A stretch of DNA of 28,390 nt from Clostridia bacterium (GCA_017632155.1 JAGBRZ010000186.1:1-28390), one strand, 5' to 3'. Shown: positions 1 through 8,432, numbered from the stretch's first letter. Program-made: numbers and translations. The notes: generated by a model not told the origin, from the sequence alone.

Positions 1-559
1 CCCACAGCTTTTCGTGGTCAACGTCAGCATATGCCTTGAAGAGCTGATCCAACTTTGCCAGACGCTCAGGGTCCCAGCCGGGGAAGGACATATTGTATTT
101 TTCGGTGAAATCAAGGATATACTTCGCCATTGCGTTGTAATCGTCCTGGATCATGTTCTTTTCGTAGAAAAGAGCTGTCGAGCCGTCACCGACGGGGTGG
201 AAGAGATTCGATCTTGTCCAGTCGAAGATGGGCATAAAGTTGTAGCAGATAACCTTTACTCCGAATTTGGAAAGGTTGCGGATAGTCTGCTTGTAGTTTT
301 CAATGTAACCGTCGCGGGTAGGAAGACCGATCTTGATGTCGTCGTGAACGTTGACGGATTCAACGACGTCCATATTGAAGCCGTATTCGTCAAGCTGACG
401 CTTTACTTCTGCGATCTCGTCGATCTCCCAGATCTCGCCGGGCATCTTGTGATGGAGTGCCCATACGATACCGGTAACACCGGGGATCTGCTTGATATCA
501 GAGAGCTTGATCTTGTCATTGCCCTCGCCGTACCAGCGGAATGTCATTTGCATTGGCAT
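1..559 (-). CDS. uxuA: Mannonate dehydratase UxuA (partial, 3' end cut by window edge)
   Basis: About 186 N-terminal codons are present; the gene runs off the left edge. The protein begins MPMQMTFRWYG and continues with IKQIPGVTGIVWALHH, VESVNVHDDIKIGLPTRDG and the region FGVKVICYNFMPIFDWTRS. These are hallmarks of the UxuA family of Mn/Fe-dependent TIM-barrel enzymes that convert D-mannonate to 2-keto-3-deoxygluconate in cytoplasmic hexuronate catabolism. The start is the ATG at 557-559, preceded by a GGAGGT ribosome binding site (567-572 region). It lies 16 bp downstream of the uronate isomerase stop, so the two are co-transcribed. The metal-ligand region of the C-terminal half is not in view. 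Confidence 0.93.
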   Translation of the reverse strand, partial: MPMQMTFRWYGEGNDKIKLSDIKQIPGVTGIVWALHHKMPGEIWEIDEIAEVKRQLDEYGFNMDVVESVNVHDDIKIGLPTRDGYIENYKQTIRNLSKFGVKVICYNFMPIFDWTRSNLFHPVGDGSTALFYEKNMIQDDYNAMAKYILDFTEKYNMSFPGWDPERLAKLDQLFKAYADVDHEKLW

Positions 560-575
560 AGTTTATACCTCCGAT

Positions 576-1976
576 TTATAATTCAAAATATCTTTTTGCG
601 TTTTCAAAGCAGATGCCGCGGATTATTTCTCCGAGAGCTGCTTCATCGTTCGGATATTCTCCGCCTTCGACCCATTCGCCGATGAGGGCGCAAAGGATGC
701 GGCGGAAATATTCGTGGCGGGTATAGGAAAGGAAGGAGCGCGAGTCGGTCAGCATTCCGACAAAGTTGCCGAGGATGGAGAGGTTTGCAAGGCTGATGAG
801 CTGATCCTTCATTCCCTGTTTGTTATCGTTGAACCACCAAGCGCTGCCGTGCTGGAGCTTGCCGGGAACTTCCGTACCCTGGAATGCGCCGATTATGGTA
901 TCGATAAAGGCGTTGTCGGATGCATCAAGACTGTAAATGACAGTTCTCGGCAGGCTTTCCTCGCGGTAAAGTCTGTCAAGGAGCATCGAGAGCTTGCGGC
1001 AGCCGTCGTTCGGACCGATGCAGTCAAAACCCGTGTCGGGACCGATCTTCGCGAACATCGCCGAGTTCGGATTACGCAGGCAGTTGTAGTGGAGCTGCAT
1101 TGCCATACCGACGCGGACGTATTCCTTTGCGCAATGAACGAGAAGGGAAGTTTTGAATGCCTCTGCCTCTGCGGAGGGTACGACTTCACCCGCAAGTCCG
1201 CGAGCGAGGATCGCTTCAAGCTCCTCGTCCGAGCCTTCTGCGTAAACCATAAAGTCAAGCCCGTGGTCGCTTGCCTTACATCCGCAGGATGCGAAATAAT
1301 CTATCCTGTCCGAAAGAGCCTTTTTGAGAGTGCTTACGGAACTGATCTCATATCCGCAGACCGCGGAAAGCTTGCCGATATAGTCGAGCCAGCCGGCTTT
1401 GTCGATATTCAGCGCCTTGTCGGGGCGGAAGGAGGGAGCAACGACGGTGTCGAAGGATTCGTCAGCCGCGATCAGCTTGTGGTATTCAAGGCTGTCAATG
1501 GGGTCGTCGGTGGTGCCGATGAAGGCAACGCCGCTCTGCCTGATGATTCCGCGCGCGCTCATATTTGCCTCGGCGAGCTTTTTGTTGCAAAGCTCCCAAA
1601 CCTCGGGTGCGGTCTCGGCGTTCAGGATCCCGTCGTAGCCGAAATAACGCTTCAGCTCAAGGTGGCACCAATGGTACATGGGGTTGCCGATAGCCTTCGG
1701 CAGTGCCTCGGCGAATTTGAGAAACTTTTCGTAAGCGGGTGCGTCGCCGGTGATGTAGTATTCGTCAACGCCGTTGGAGCGCATCAAGCGCCACTTGTAA
1801 TGGTCGCCGCCGAGCCAGATCTCTGTGATGTCAGAAAAACGCTTGTCCTCGTAGATCTCCTTCGGAGATACGTGGCAATGGTAGTCGATGATCGGCGCAT
1901 CGGAGGCGTATTTATGATAGAGTGTTTTCGCCGTTTCGGTCGTTAGAAGAAAGTCTTCGGTTAAAAATCGAGTCAC
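576..1976 (-). CDS. uxaC: Uronate isomerase (glucuronate isomerase) UxaC
   Basis: 466 residues, the usual length for UxaC (amidohydrolase superfamily). It isomerises D-glucuronate to D-fructuronate (and galacturonate to tagaturonate) in the cytoplasm. Visible signatures are MTRFLTEDFLLTTETAKTLY at the N terminus, the metal-binding DYHCHVSPKEI near residue 35, WLGGDHYKWRLMRSNG, and the late segments YSLDASDNAFIDTI and LQHGSAWWFNDN, followed by DSRSFLSYTRHEYFRR. The start is a GTG (1974-1976) with an AGGAGG box at 1984-1989, seven bases upstream. That box overlaps the stop codon of the AraC-type regulator, which suggests translational coupling. Its position between the regulator and uxuA supports a glucuronate catabolic operon. 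Fructuronate reductase (uxuB) is not in the window and may lie beyond the left edge. Confidence 0.95.
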   Translation of the reverse strand: MTRFLTEDFLLTTETAKTLYHKYASDAPIIDYHCHVSPKEIYEDKRFSDITEIWLGGDHYKWRLMRSNGVDEYYITGDAPAYEKFLKFAEALPKAIGNPMYHWCHLELKRYFGYDGILNAETAPEVWELCNKKLAEANMSARGIIRQSGVAFIGTTDDPIDSLEYHKLIAADESFDTVVAPSFRPDKALNIDKAGWLDYIGKLSAVCGYEISSVSTLKKALSDRIDYFASCGCKASDHGLDFMVYAEGSDEELEAILARGLAGEVVPSAEAEAFKTSLLVHCAKEYVRVGMAMQLHYNCLRNPNSAMFAKIGPDTGFDCIGPNDGCRKLSMLLDRLYREESLPRTVIYSLDASDNAFIDTIIGAFQGTEVPGKLQHGSAWWFNDNKQGMKDQLISLANLSILGNFVGMLTDSRSFLSYTRHEYFRRILCALIGEWVEGGEYPNDEAALGEIIRGICFENAKRYFEL

Positions 1977-1987
1977 TTTGCATCCTC

Positions 1988-3229
1988 CTATAAGTTTTGA
2001 TTGTTTTTGATATATTCGCGGTATTCCTTCGGGGTCTTTCCCGTTTCTTTTTTGAATAGCTTAGTGAAATATTGCACGTCCATAATCCCGCAATGGAGCG
2101 CGATGGTCTGGACTTGCAGATTCGTTGTCGAAAGCAGATGCTTTGCCTGCTTTACGCGCTTTTCTCGGATGTATTCCGAAACCGTCTTATCGGTTTCCTT
2201 TTTGAAGATCGTCGCAAGATACCCCGAGCTGACGTTTTGCGCCTCGGCAAGAGTGGCAAGCGAGAGATTTGCCGAAAGGTCGGCATCTATCATAAGGACT
2301 GCCTTGCGCACTATCGGTGAAAACCCCTGCATTGTATGCTTGCGGACGAGTCTGCAATAGGCGCGGAACATTTCAAGCATAAACTCAAAATGATCGGTGT
2401 GCGAAGTGAGAGCTTCGATTCTCACCGCAAAAGAGGATGATAGGCTGTCAAGGTACATCGGATGCACCCCGCCCTTTTCCGCCGCTTTTCGCAGAAGGGT
2501 GTTCATAATTATCGAGTAATTCTTTGCATTCCGCAGAGGATCGGACACGCGTTTTTCAAAATGGTGCTCCGAAAAAGCGGAAAAAAGCTGCGTTTCCTTG
2601 TGTATCTGTCCTTGCGCAACTGCCTCCATTAGTTCATTTTCGAAGCCGTATCGCTTTTCCATCAGCTTCATACTTATAAGCAGGGAATCAAAGTCATCCT
2701 GTCTGTCGTTTTCATTGATGACGGGTATCAGTTGTGAATCGTAATCCTCGGCAAGGTCAACGAGAGCAAAGGCACCTGTGTCCCAAAGATGCTCGCAGAA
2801 GGTGGTAAGGAAAATGAAAATATGATCGTCGGGAGCTATGACGGGTATGCCCGCGTAGAATTCTTGGACGTATTTGAGCGATCCGACTTGTATGCCGTTT
2901 TTTTCGGCAATCTCGAGTATGTCCGACGAAGAGAGCGGCGCGGAGAGATAGGGACCGATGAGCAGAATCGCGGGTTCGCCGTCGACAATCAGCGAAAGGT
3001 AGTTATAGCAAAGAGCGAAACGGTTGGTGGTCTTATAAAGTGTCTGTCCCTGAAGATCGCCGATGAATTCCGCGAGCGTAGTTTTGCTTGTCTGCGGAAC
3101 CGATATTATCGAGCGGAACTGCTCGTTTGCGACAACGGATATCGGCTCGTCGAGCTTGTGGAGAGAGACTTGTACCCTACATTTTTCGAAAGCCTCGCGG
3201 AGAAACCGTAATTCACTTGCGTTGAACAT
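1988..3229 (-). CDS. AraC-family transcriptional regulator, probable uronate-responsive
   Basis: About 413 residues. The C-terminal ~100 residues form a double helix-turn-helix AraC domain (LATLAEAQNVSSGYLATIFK, then YIREKRVKQAKHLL, then FTKLFKKETGKTPKEYRE). The middle contains a conserved segment (NAKNYSIIMNTLLRKAAEKG, then GVHPMYLDSLSSSFA) found in one group of Clostridia/Bacilli AraC proteins. The N-terminal ~200 residues look like a ligand-sensing domain that I cannot name. An in-frame ATG exists eight codons upstream (3253) but has no Shine-Dalgarno. The ATG at 3229 follows AAAGAGG at good spacing and is preferred. The regulator shares an operon with uxaC and uxuA and faces the transporter gene divergently, so it probably controls both. 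Confidence 0.9.
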   Translation of the reverse strand: MFNASELRFLREAFEKCRVQVSLHKLDEPISVVANEQFRSIISVPQTSKTTLAEFIGDLQGQTLYKTTNRFALCYNYLSLIVDGEPAILLIGPYLSAPLSSSDILEIAEKNGIQVGSLKYVQEFYAGIPVIAPDDHIFIFLTTFCEHLWDTGAFALVDLAEDYDSQLIPVINENDRQDDFDSLLISMKLMEKRYGFENELMEAVAQGQIHKETQLFSAFSEHHFEKRVSDPLRNAKNYSIIMNTLLRKAAEKGGVHPMYLDSLSSSFAVRIEALTSHTDHFEFMLEMFRAYCRLVRKHTMQGFSPIVRKAVLMIDADLSANLSLATLAEAQNVSSGYLATIFKKETDKTVSEYIREKRVKQAKHLLSTTNLQVQTIALHCGIMDVQYFTKLFKKETGKTPKEYREYIKNNQNL

Positions 3230-3306
3230 CTTGATGCCTCTTTCATAGATCATTTTGGATCGCGGAGAAGAGTGGATATGAACAAATAATCCAAATATGC
3301 AGTATT

Positions 3307-3335
3307 ATTATAACATAACTTTTAAGCAATTACAA
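3307..3335 (-). promoter_or_regulatory. SigA-type promoter of the araC-uxaC-uxuA operon
   Basis: On the minus strand there is TTGTAA (-35, plus-strand 3330-3335), a 17-bp spacer and a perfect TATAAT (-10, plus-strand 3307-3312). The -35 lies about 10 bp from the nearer copy of the phased direct repeats at 3353-3387, so the regulator could also control its own transcription. Confidence 0.7.
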
Positions 3336-3352
3336 CATAAAAAATGCGATAT

Positions 3353-3387
3353 GATGAAAAAAGTACAAAAACAGATGAAAAAAACAC
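3353..3387. promoter_or_regulatory. Candidate AraC-type operator: two direct repeats phased by 21 bp
   Basis: GATGAAAAAAGTAC at 3353-3366 and GATGAAAAAAACAC at 3374-3387 match at 12 of 14 positions, and their starts are exactly 21 bp (two helical turns) apart. Relative to the inferred transcription start near 3423 they cover roughly -70 to -36, which is where AraC-type activators bind their two half-sites. The downstream promoter has a good -10 but no recognisable -35, as expected for an activator-dependent promoter. Assignment to the adjacent regulator is inference. Confidence 0.5.
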
Positions 3388-3410
3388 TCCCGAAGTTTTC
3401 AAAAATCCTT

Positions 3411-3416
3411 TATACT
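3411..3416 (+). promoter_or_regulatory. -10 element of the transporter promoter (weak -35)
   Basis: TATACT at 3411-3416. The hexamer expected 17 bp upstream (3388-3393) reads TCCCGA and does not resemble TTGACA, which suggests dependence on an activator bound at the repeats just upstream. Confidence 0.5.
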
Positions 3417-3486
3417 AAAATAAAGAATTCTGCCGTCGAAATGAATCGCGGTGACTTCTAAAAAATCAGAAAGAGGATTTTTCAAA

Positions 3487-4938
3487 ATGAAAAAGCAAAA
3501 AACGCCGAAGCTTGATGCGAGCGGCAAGCGCAAGTTTGGCATACTCGACAGCGTATCCTATGCTGCCGGCGACCTTGGATGTAACATGAGCTTTGCGCTC
3601 AAGAGCACAATGGCAGCCTTCTGGACTCAGGTAATGGGTCTTGGACTCTGGTACTCGCTCCTTCTCGTTGTAGTTCAGGTTTGGGACGCTATCAACGACC
3701 CTCTTATCGGTTCGATAGTTGACTCGGACAGACATACCTACAAGAGAAACAAATTCCTTCAGTATATCTGGGTCGGATCTATCGGCCTTATCGTTGGCGG
3801 AGCTTGCTGCTTCCTGCCTTTCCCCGGTGCTCCCACTTGGGCTAAGATCATCATCTTTATCGCAGGATACGTAATTTGGGACGCTTTCTACACAGTTGCA
3901 AACGTACCCTACGGCTCTCTCCTTTCGCTTATCTCGAATGAGCCCGCTGACCGAGCATCCCTCTCCGCTTGGCGTTCCATCGGTTCCATGGTTGGTAATA
4001 TGCTCCCCATGGTTATCCTTCCCTTTATCATTTACAACGAGGACGAATCTCTCAACGGTCCCCGTGTGTTCCTTGCAGCTCTCATCATGGGCGTTCTCGG
4101 ATTCATCTGCTTCCAGTTCATGATCAAGACCACCGAGGTTCGTGTTGATACCGAGCTCAAGGTCAGCGAAGAGCGCGAAAAGTTCAACGTATTCAAGGCA
4201 ATGGGCAACTTCTGCACCAACCGTCCCGCAGTCGGCGCAACTCTCGCTGCTATGGGTATGTTCATCGGTATGCAGGGTGCTGCTACCGCAGTTTCCGTTG
4301 TATTCCAGATCTACTTCAAGAATACCGAGATCTCCGGTGTTGTCCAGCTCTTTGCAATGATCCCGATCGTTCTTTTCACACCTCTTGCAAGAAAGATGGT
4401 TACAAAGTTCGGTAAGAAGGAGCTTTCTGTTGTCGGCGCTATCTGCTCGATCATCGGCGCTTGCGGACTCTTTATCGTTACTCCCGATAACACCGGCACA
4501 GATCTTCTGATCTACATCCTCTGCCAGCTCGTATACAGCCTTGGCCTCGGTATTTACTCCACAGTATCCTGGGCTATGATGGGCGATGCGATCGACTACA
4601 ACGAGTGGAAGACCGGCAAGAGAGAAGAGGGCGTTGTTTACTCGCTCCATTCCTTCTTCCGTAAGCTTGCTCAGGGTGTTGGTCCCGCAGTTGCGCTCGT
4701 TATTATGGCAAGCCTCGGCTACGTAAACAATGCCGTTGACCCCGTAACCGGTGAGGCATTCATCGACGTTACTCTCCTTTCTTGGGACGTAGCAGTCAAC
4801 CTCCGCTACCTTGTAGCAGTACTCTTCCTTGTTTCCGCTATCATGCAGTTCGTAGGTCTCGGTCTTGTTTACAACCTTGACAAGAAAACCCTTGCCAAGA
4901 TGAATGAAGACCTCGCGGCAAAGAGAAACGCAGAATAA
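3487..4938 (+). CDS. GPH-family (MFS) sodium/proton:glycoside or uronide symporter
   Basis: About 483 residues with a dozen hydrophobic segments. The N terminus carries the glycoside-pentoside-hexuronide family pattern (SVSYAAGDLGCNMSFALKST), followed by the loop motif VWDAINDPLIGSIVDSDRH. The middle has NVPYGSLLSLISNEPADRAS and the second half has MMGDAIDYNEWKTGKREEGV, all typical of MelB/GusB/UidB-like transporters. The start at 3487 is chosen because AAAGAGG lies about eight bases upstream; the ATG-like start at 3451 would add 12 residues without a ribosome binding site. The protein sits in the membrane. Divergence from the uxaC/uxuA operon and the following GH2 gene suggest that it imports a glucuronide or another hexuronide. 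The substrate cannot be read from sequence alone. Confidence 0.92.
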   Translation: MKKQKTPKLDASGKRKFGILDSVSYAAGDLGCNMSFALKSTMAAFWTQVMGLGLWYSLLLVVVQVWDAINDPLIGSIVDSDRHTYKRNKFLQYIWVGSIGLIVGGACCFLPFPGAPTWAKIIIFIAGYVIWDAFYTVANVPYGSLLSLISNEPADRASLSAWRSIGSMVGNMLPMVILPFIIYNEDESLNGPRVFLAALIMGVLGFICFQFMIKTTEVRVDTELKVSEEREKFNVFKAMGNFCTNRPAVGATLAAMGMFIGMQGAATAVSVVFQIYFKNTEISGVVQLFAMIPIVLFTPLARKMVTKFGKKELSVVGAICSIIGACGLFIVTPDNTGTDLLIYILCQLVYSLGLGIYSTVSWAMMGDAIDYNEWKTGKREEGVVYSLHSFFRKLAQGVGPAVALVIMASLGYVNNAVDPVTGEAFIDVTLLSWDVAVNLRYLVAVLFLVSAIMQFVGLGLVYNLDKKTLAKMNEDLAAKRNAE

Positions 4939-4954
4939 TCCATTGTGACTTTTT

Positions 4955-4982
4955 GGTGTCCGCGCTATCTCAGCCGGACACC
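4955..4982 (+). terminator. Hairpin after the transporter gene, possible weak terminator
   Basis: GGTGTCCG (4955-4962) pairs with CGGACACC (4975-4982) across a 12-base loop. The 3' flank is GAATTTATC, not a clean T-run, so termination would be inefficient. Some read-through into the GH2 gene is plausible. Confidence 0.4.
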
Positions 4983-5022
4983 GAATTTATCGTTAATTTA
5001 TCCCCAATTCACAATTTTAGAG

Positions 5023-5028
5023 TATAAT
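5023..5028 (+). promoter_or_regulatory. -10 element upstream of the GH2 gene
   Basis: A perfect TATAAT lies 30 bp before the start codon, with no good -35 at 16-18 bp. Upstream, AATTTATC occurs twice (4984-4991 and 4995-5002), 11 bp apart. A regulated promoter is possible, but no operator resembling the 3353-3387 repeats is seen here. Confidence 0.45.
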
Positions 5029-5057
5029 TTTTGTAATATATTTTTAGGAGAACCACA

Positions 5058-7340
5058 GTGAGAAACATTGTAAATCTTAATGCGGATTGGCTTTTTGTGA
5101 AGAACACGACCGATATTGCGCTCTCTGAGGGCGAAAAGGTAAGCCTTCCCCACACCTGGAACGCCGAAGATGGATTTGACGGCGGCAACGATTATTTCAG
5201 AGGCTCTTGCCTTTATAAGAAGACTCTTGATAAGTCCGCACTTCCCGCGGCAGATCTTTACTATCTCGAATTCCGCGGCGCAAATTCCTCCGCTGACGTT
5301 TATGTTGGCGGCAAGAAGCTCGCGCACCACGACGGCGGTTATTCGACCTGGAGAGTAAACATCACAGAGGAGATCACCGATGCGACCGAGATCGCTGTTA
5401 TCGTTGATAATGCTCCCAATGATACCGTTTACCCCCAGATGGCGGACTTCACCTTCTACGGCGGTCTTTACCGTAACGTAAACCTCGTTTGTGTAAACAA
5501 GGCTCATTTCGACCTTGACTACTACGGCGCACCCGGCATCAAGATCACTCCCGCTATCGAGGGTAAGGATGCAAAGGTCGAGGTTGAGGTATACGTCAAG
5601 GATCTTGCCGAGGGTCAGAAGATCGTTTATACGATCTATGACAAGGAAGAAAACGAGATTGCAAAGGCTGAGACGACCGATACCAAGGTAAGCCTTGAGA
5701 TCAAGAACGTTCACCTTTGGAACGGTCGCAAGGATCCCTACCTCTATTGCTGTGAGGCTGAGATCGTTGAGGGCGTGACCGTTATCGACAACGTTTGCAG
5801 CAGATTTGGTTGCCGTACCTTCAAGATCGATCTCAGCAACGGCTTTATCCTTAATGGTGAGGAATATCCTCTCCGCGGCGTATCCCGTCACCAGGACAGA
5901 TGGGGCGTGGGTAATGCGCTTCTTCCCGAGCATCACGAGGAAGATATCGACCTCATTTGCGAGGTCGGCGCAACCACCATTCGTCTTGCTCACTATCAGC
6001 ATGATCAGTATTTCTATGATCTCTGCGACGAGCGCGGTCTTGTTATCTGGGCGGAGATCCCCTATATTTCAAAGCATATGCCCGGCGGACGCGAGAACAC
6101 CATCTCACAGATGAAGGAGCTCGTTTCGCAGAACTATAACCATCCCTCGATCGTAGTTTGGGGACTTTCCAACGAGATCGGCATTGGCGGCGCGGATGAA
6201 GATCTGCTCGAAAATCACCGCATCCTCAACAATATGGTTCACGAGATGGATAAGACACGTCTGACCACCATCGCGGCTGTTTCGATGTGCAAGATGGACG
6301 ATCCCTATCTCCAGATCCCCGACGTTGTTTCCTACAACCACTATTTCGGTTGGTACGGCGGCGACACCACAATGAACGGCCCCTGGTTTGATAAGTTCCA
6401 CGCAATGCACCCCACCATTCCGATCGGATGCTCCGAGTATGGATGCGAGGCGCTCAACTGGCACACCTCCGACCCCAAGCAGGGCGACTACACCGAGGAA
6501 TATCAGGCTTACTACCACGAGGAGCTCATCAAGCAGCTCTTTACCCGCAAATATATGTGGGCGACACACGTTTGGAATATGTTCGATTTCGGCGCAGATG
6601 CCCGTGCTGAGGGCGGCGAGAACGGACAGAACCACAAGGGTCTTGTCACTATGGACAGAAAGTACAAGAAGGATGCCTTCTTTGCTTACAAGGCTTGGCT
6701 CGTTTCCCCCGAGGTCGATCCCTTCGTTCACCTTTGCGGTAAGAGATACATCGACCGCGTAGAGGATGTGACCAAGGTAACCGTTTACTCCAATCTTCCC
6801 GAGGTCGAGCTCTTTGTCAACGGCAAGAGCATCGGCAAGAAGACTGCGCCCGATCACTTCTTCTACTTCGACGTAAAGAATGAGGGTGAAACTACCATCG
6901 TTGCAAAGGCAGGCGACTGCACCGACGAGGGCAATATCCGCAAAGTCAGCGAGATGAATATGGACTACGTACTCCGCGAGGTTGGTGCGGTCCTTAACTG
7001 GTTTGACGTTGTTGAGATCGAGGGCAGATTCTCGATCAATGACAAGATTTCTGATATTATGCAGTCGAAGCGCGGCAAGCTCTGGTTCATCAGTCTTGGC
7101 CTTAAGCTCAAAAAGAAGATGGACGCCAAGAAGAAAGGGCAGAAGGGCGAGAAGAAGTCGGGCGGCTTCGATGTCGACCTCAAGGGCGGCGCAATGAGCG
7201 GTATCATGGATATGCTCGGCGGTTTCAGCGTTCTCCGACTTTCCTCGATGATGGGTATGATGGATATTTCCTTCACCAAGGAAGAACTCCTCAAGATGCA
7301 TAAGCAGCTTACAAGAATTAAGAAACCCAAGAATAAATAA
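5058..7340 (+). CDS. Glycoside hydrolase family 2 (beta-glucuronidase or beta-galactosidase type)
   Basis: 760 residues, GTG start at 5058 with AGGAG at 5046-5050, no signal peptide, so cytoplasmic. Domain order: sugar-binding jelly roll (~1-150, with FRGSCLYKK), immunoglobulin-like domain (~160-255), TIM barrel (~260-555), then an Ig-like domain (~565-625). The general acid/base is E373 in LSNEIG and the nucleophile is E460 in CSEYG. N525-H-K527 sits where gut beta-glucuronidases carry the carboxylate-binding N-x-K motif, but many small GH2 beta-galactosidases also have an N-x-K-G-L-V-T segment, so this does not decide the substrate. The uronate genes and transporter favour beta-glucuronidase. 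Beyond ~625 is an odd tail, lysine-rich at ~683-702 and methionine-rich at ~713-740. Codon use matches the neighbours. Confidence 0.9.
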   Translation: MRNIVNLNADWLFVKNTTDIALSEGEKVSLPHTWNAEDGFDGGNDYFRGSCLYKKTLDKSALPAADLYYLEFRGANSSADVYVGGKKLAHHDGGYSTWRVNITEEITDATEIAVIVDNAPNDTVYPQMADFTFYGGLYRNVNLVCVNKAHFDLDYYGAPGIKITPAIEGKDAKVEVEVYVKDLAEGQKIVYTIYDKEENEIAKAETTDTKVSLEIKNVHLWNGRKDPYLYCCEAEIVEGVTVIDNVCSRFGCRTFKIDLSNGFILNGEEYPLRGVSRHQDRWGVGNALLPEHHEEDIDLICEVGATTIRLAHYQHDQYFYDLCDERGLVIWAEIPYISKHMPGGRENTISQMKELVSQNYNHPSIVVWGLSNEIGIGGADEDLLENHRILNNMVHEMDKTRLTTIAAVSMCKMDDPYLQIPDVVSYNHYFGWYGGDTTMNGPWFDKFHAMHPTIPIGCSEYGCEALNWHTSDPKQGDYTEEYQAYYHEELIKQLFTRKYMWATHVWNMFDFGADARAEGGENGQNHKGLVTMDRKYKKDAFFAYKAWLVSPEVDPFVHLCGKRYIDRVEDVTKVTVYSNLPEVELFVNGKSIGKKTAPDHFFYFDVKNEGETTIVAKAGDCTDEGNIRKVSEMNMDYVLREVGAVLNWFDVVEIEGRFSINDKISDIMQSKRGKLWFISLGLKLKKKMDAKKKGQKGEKKSGGFDVDLKGGAMSGIMDMLGGFSVLRLSSMMGMMDISFTKEELLKMHKQLTRIKKPKNK

Positions 7341-7345
7341 TCAAT

Positions 7346-7378
7346 AAAAAAGCTCCGAGCGCAAGCTCGGAGCTTTTT
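7346..7378. terminator. Bidirectional intrinsic terminator between GH2 and PHP genes
   Basis: AGCTCCGAGC (7351-7360), a GCAA tetraloop, then GCTCGGAGCT (7365-7374), flanked by an A-run on the left and a T-run on the right. The stem is perfect and serves both convergent genes. Confidence 0.93.
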
Positions 7379-7382
7379 CAGA

Positions 7383-8432
7383 TTATTTATCATTCCAAAT
7401 CGGATTTCCGAGTGCGAGGCGGAGGTTTCGGTTGACATCGAAGACCTCTGCGCGGTAGAAGGCTACGGCGGGATCGCAGTCGATGGCGATGGTTACACCT
7501 TCTTCGCAGGAGAATTCAATGCTTTCCACAACTCCCGCATCTGTGATGAGATCAAGGCGGTAGCTGTGTTCGGGATTTTTTACGCTCTTATGGAAATCGG
7601 AAGCGGAAACCGTGAGTCGCTGTCCTTCAAAATTGAGGTGACCGCCCATTCTTGTGTCGCCGATGCACATCTTGATGCCGATGGGTCCGCAGACGAAATC
7701 GCCTTCTCGGAGATGCTGAATGTAGGAAACGTTCTTGCGCTCTGCGGAATAGATGGTGGTCAGAGCCTTATCGGAGCAGCAGGCGTGTCCGTCGCCGCCC
7801 GCACAGCAGTAAAGACGTTTGCCGAGCGCGAGAAGGTCGCAATAAAGCTTATAGTTATTCTCCGTGTGCTTCGATTCGAGCGATTTATATGTGACCTCGA
7901 TGCCCGTGTAGTCGCGGAACCAATAGTCGAGAGGGTTATCCGAGAGCATCTTCTGCTTTGGGTGCGGATGAACGAAGAATCCACCGAGGGAGAGAACCTT
8001 TTCAACGATCTCGGTGAAGCGCTCGCGGGTGAATTTCGGGTAGATGAAGTGACCTTCCGCACCGCCCTCGAACTGATATTCGGGGAAGGAGTGAAGCAAT
8101 TCCTCGGTCGATTTCGGACCGGGGAAGATCATATTGTAATGCATCGAGTTGAGCTCACAGACGGTGTCGCTGATAGCCGTTCCGGGCTCTGTGCCGCCGA
8201 TAAAAACGCCGTCTTCCCATTCGGGGAGGTACATATGGCGCACCTGCTTGTGGTCGAGGATGGCGGCAAAGTCGAGCCCGAGCGCCTCCATTGCGCCCTT
8301 CCAATGGTCGAGGTTGCGCTTACCGTCCGCAGTTCCGCCGGTTGCACCGTGGTCGTGAAGCTCTCCGTAAAATGCCCTTCTGCCCTCATAAAGCGCAGAA
8401 AGATGGGAAATTTCTTTATCTGTTGCGTACAT
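7383..8432 (-). CDS. PHP-domain metal-dependent hydrolase
   Basis: 349 residues, cytoplasmic. The PHP-type metal ligands are visible in order: H26 and H28 in GELHDHG, D60-H61 in AAILDHK, E82 in GGTE, H155 and H157 in VHPHPKQK, and D214 and H216 in AGGDGHA. This arrangement fits the polymerase-and-histidinol-phosphatase superfamily of phosphoesterases and related hydrolases. The last ~100 residues look like a beta-rich appended domain (LTVSASDFHKS onward). The start has a GGGAGG box about 10 bases upstream. The substrate is unknown. Members of this type often sit in carbohydrate-utilisation clusters, which is consistent with the neighbouring GH2 gene, but no direct functional link is shown. 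Confidence 0.85.
   Translation of the reverse strand: MYATDKEISHLSALYEGRRAFYGELHDHGATGGTADGKRNLDHWKGAMEALGLDFAAILDHKQVRHMYLPEWEDGVFIGGTEPGTAISDTVCELNSMHYNMIFPGPKSTEELLHSFPEYQFEGGAEGHFIYPKFTRERFTEIVEKVLSLGGFFVHPHPKQKMLSDNPLDYWFRDYTGIEVTYKSLESKHTENNYKLYCDLLALGKRLYCCAGGDGHACCSDKALTTIYSAERKNVSYIQHLREGDFVCGPIGIKMCIGDTRMGGHLNFEGQRLTVSASDFHKSVKNPEHSYRLDLITDAGVVESIEFSCEEGVTIAIDCDPAVAFYRAEVFDVNRNLRLALGNPIWNDK

Noticed and set aside
714..1946. Long plus-strand reading frame (410 codons) opposite uxaC
   Set aside because: It lies wholly antisense to a clear uronate isomerase, has no ribosome binding site and its protein matches no family. The strong codon bias of uxaC leaves the opposite frame open.
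3230..3253. Upstream ATG of the AraC regulator
   Set aside because: There is no Shine-Dalgarno in front of it, and the sequence just after it supplies the ribosome binding site for the ATG at 3229.
3466..4650. Minus-strand frame (394 codons) opposite the transporter
   Set aside because: A mirror of the transporter's codon use, with a composition unlike a real protein (Asp/Glu/Cys/His-heavy). The transporter is unambiguous.
6105..7301. Minus-strand frame (398 codons) opposite the GH2 gene
   Set aside because: Antisense to catalytic GH2 sequence; no start signals and no recognisable domain.
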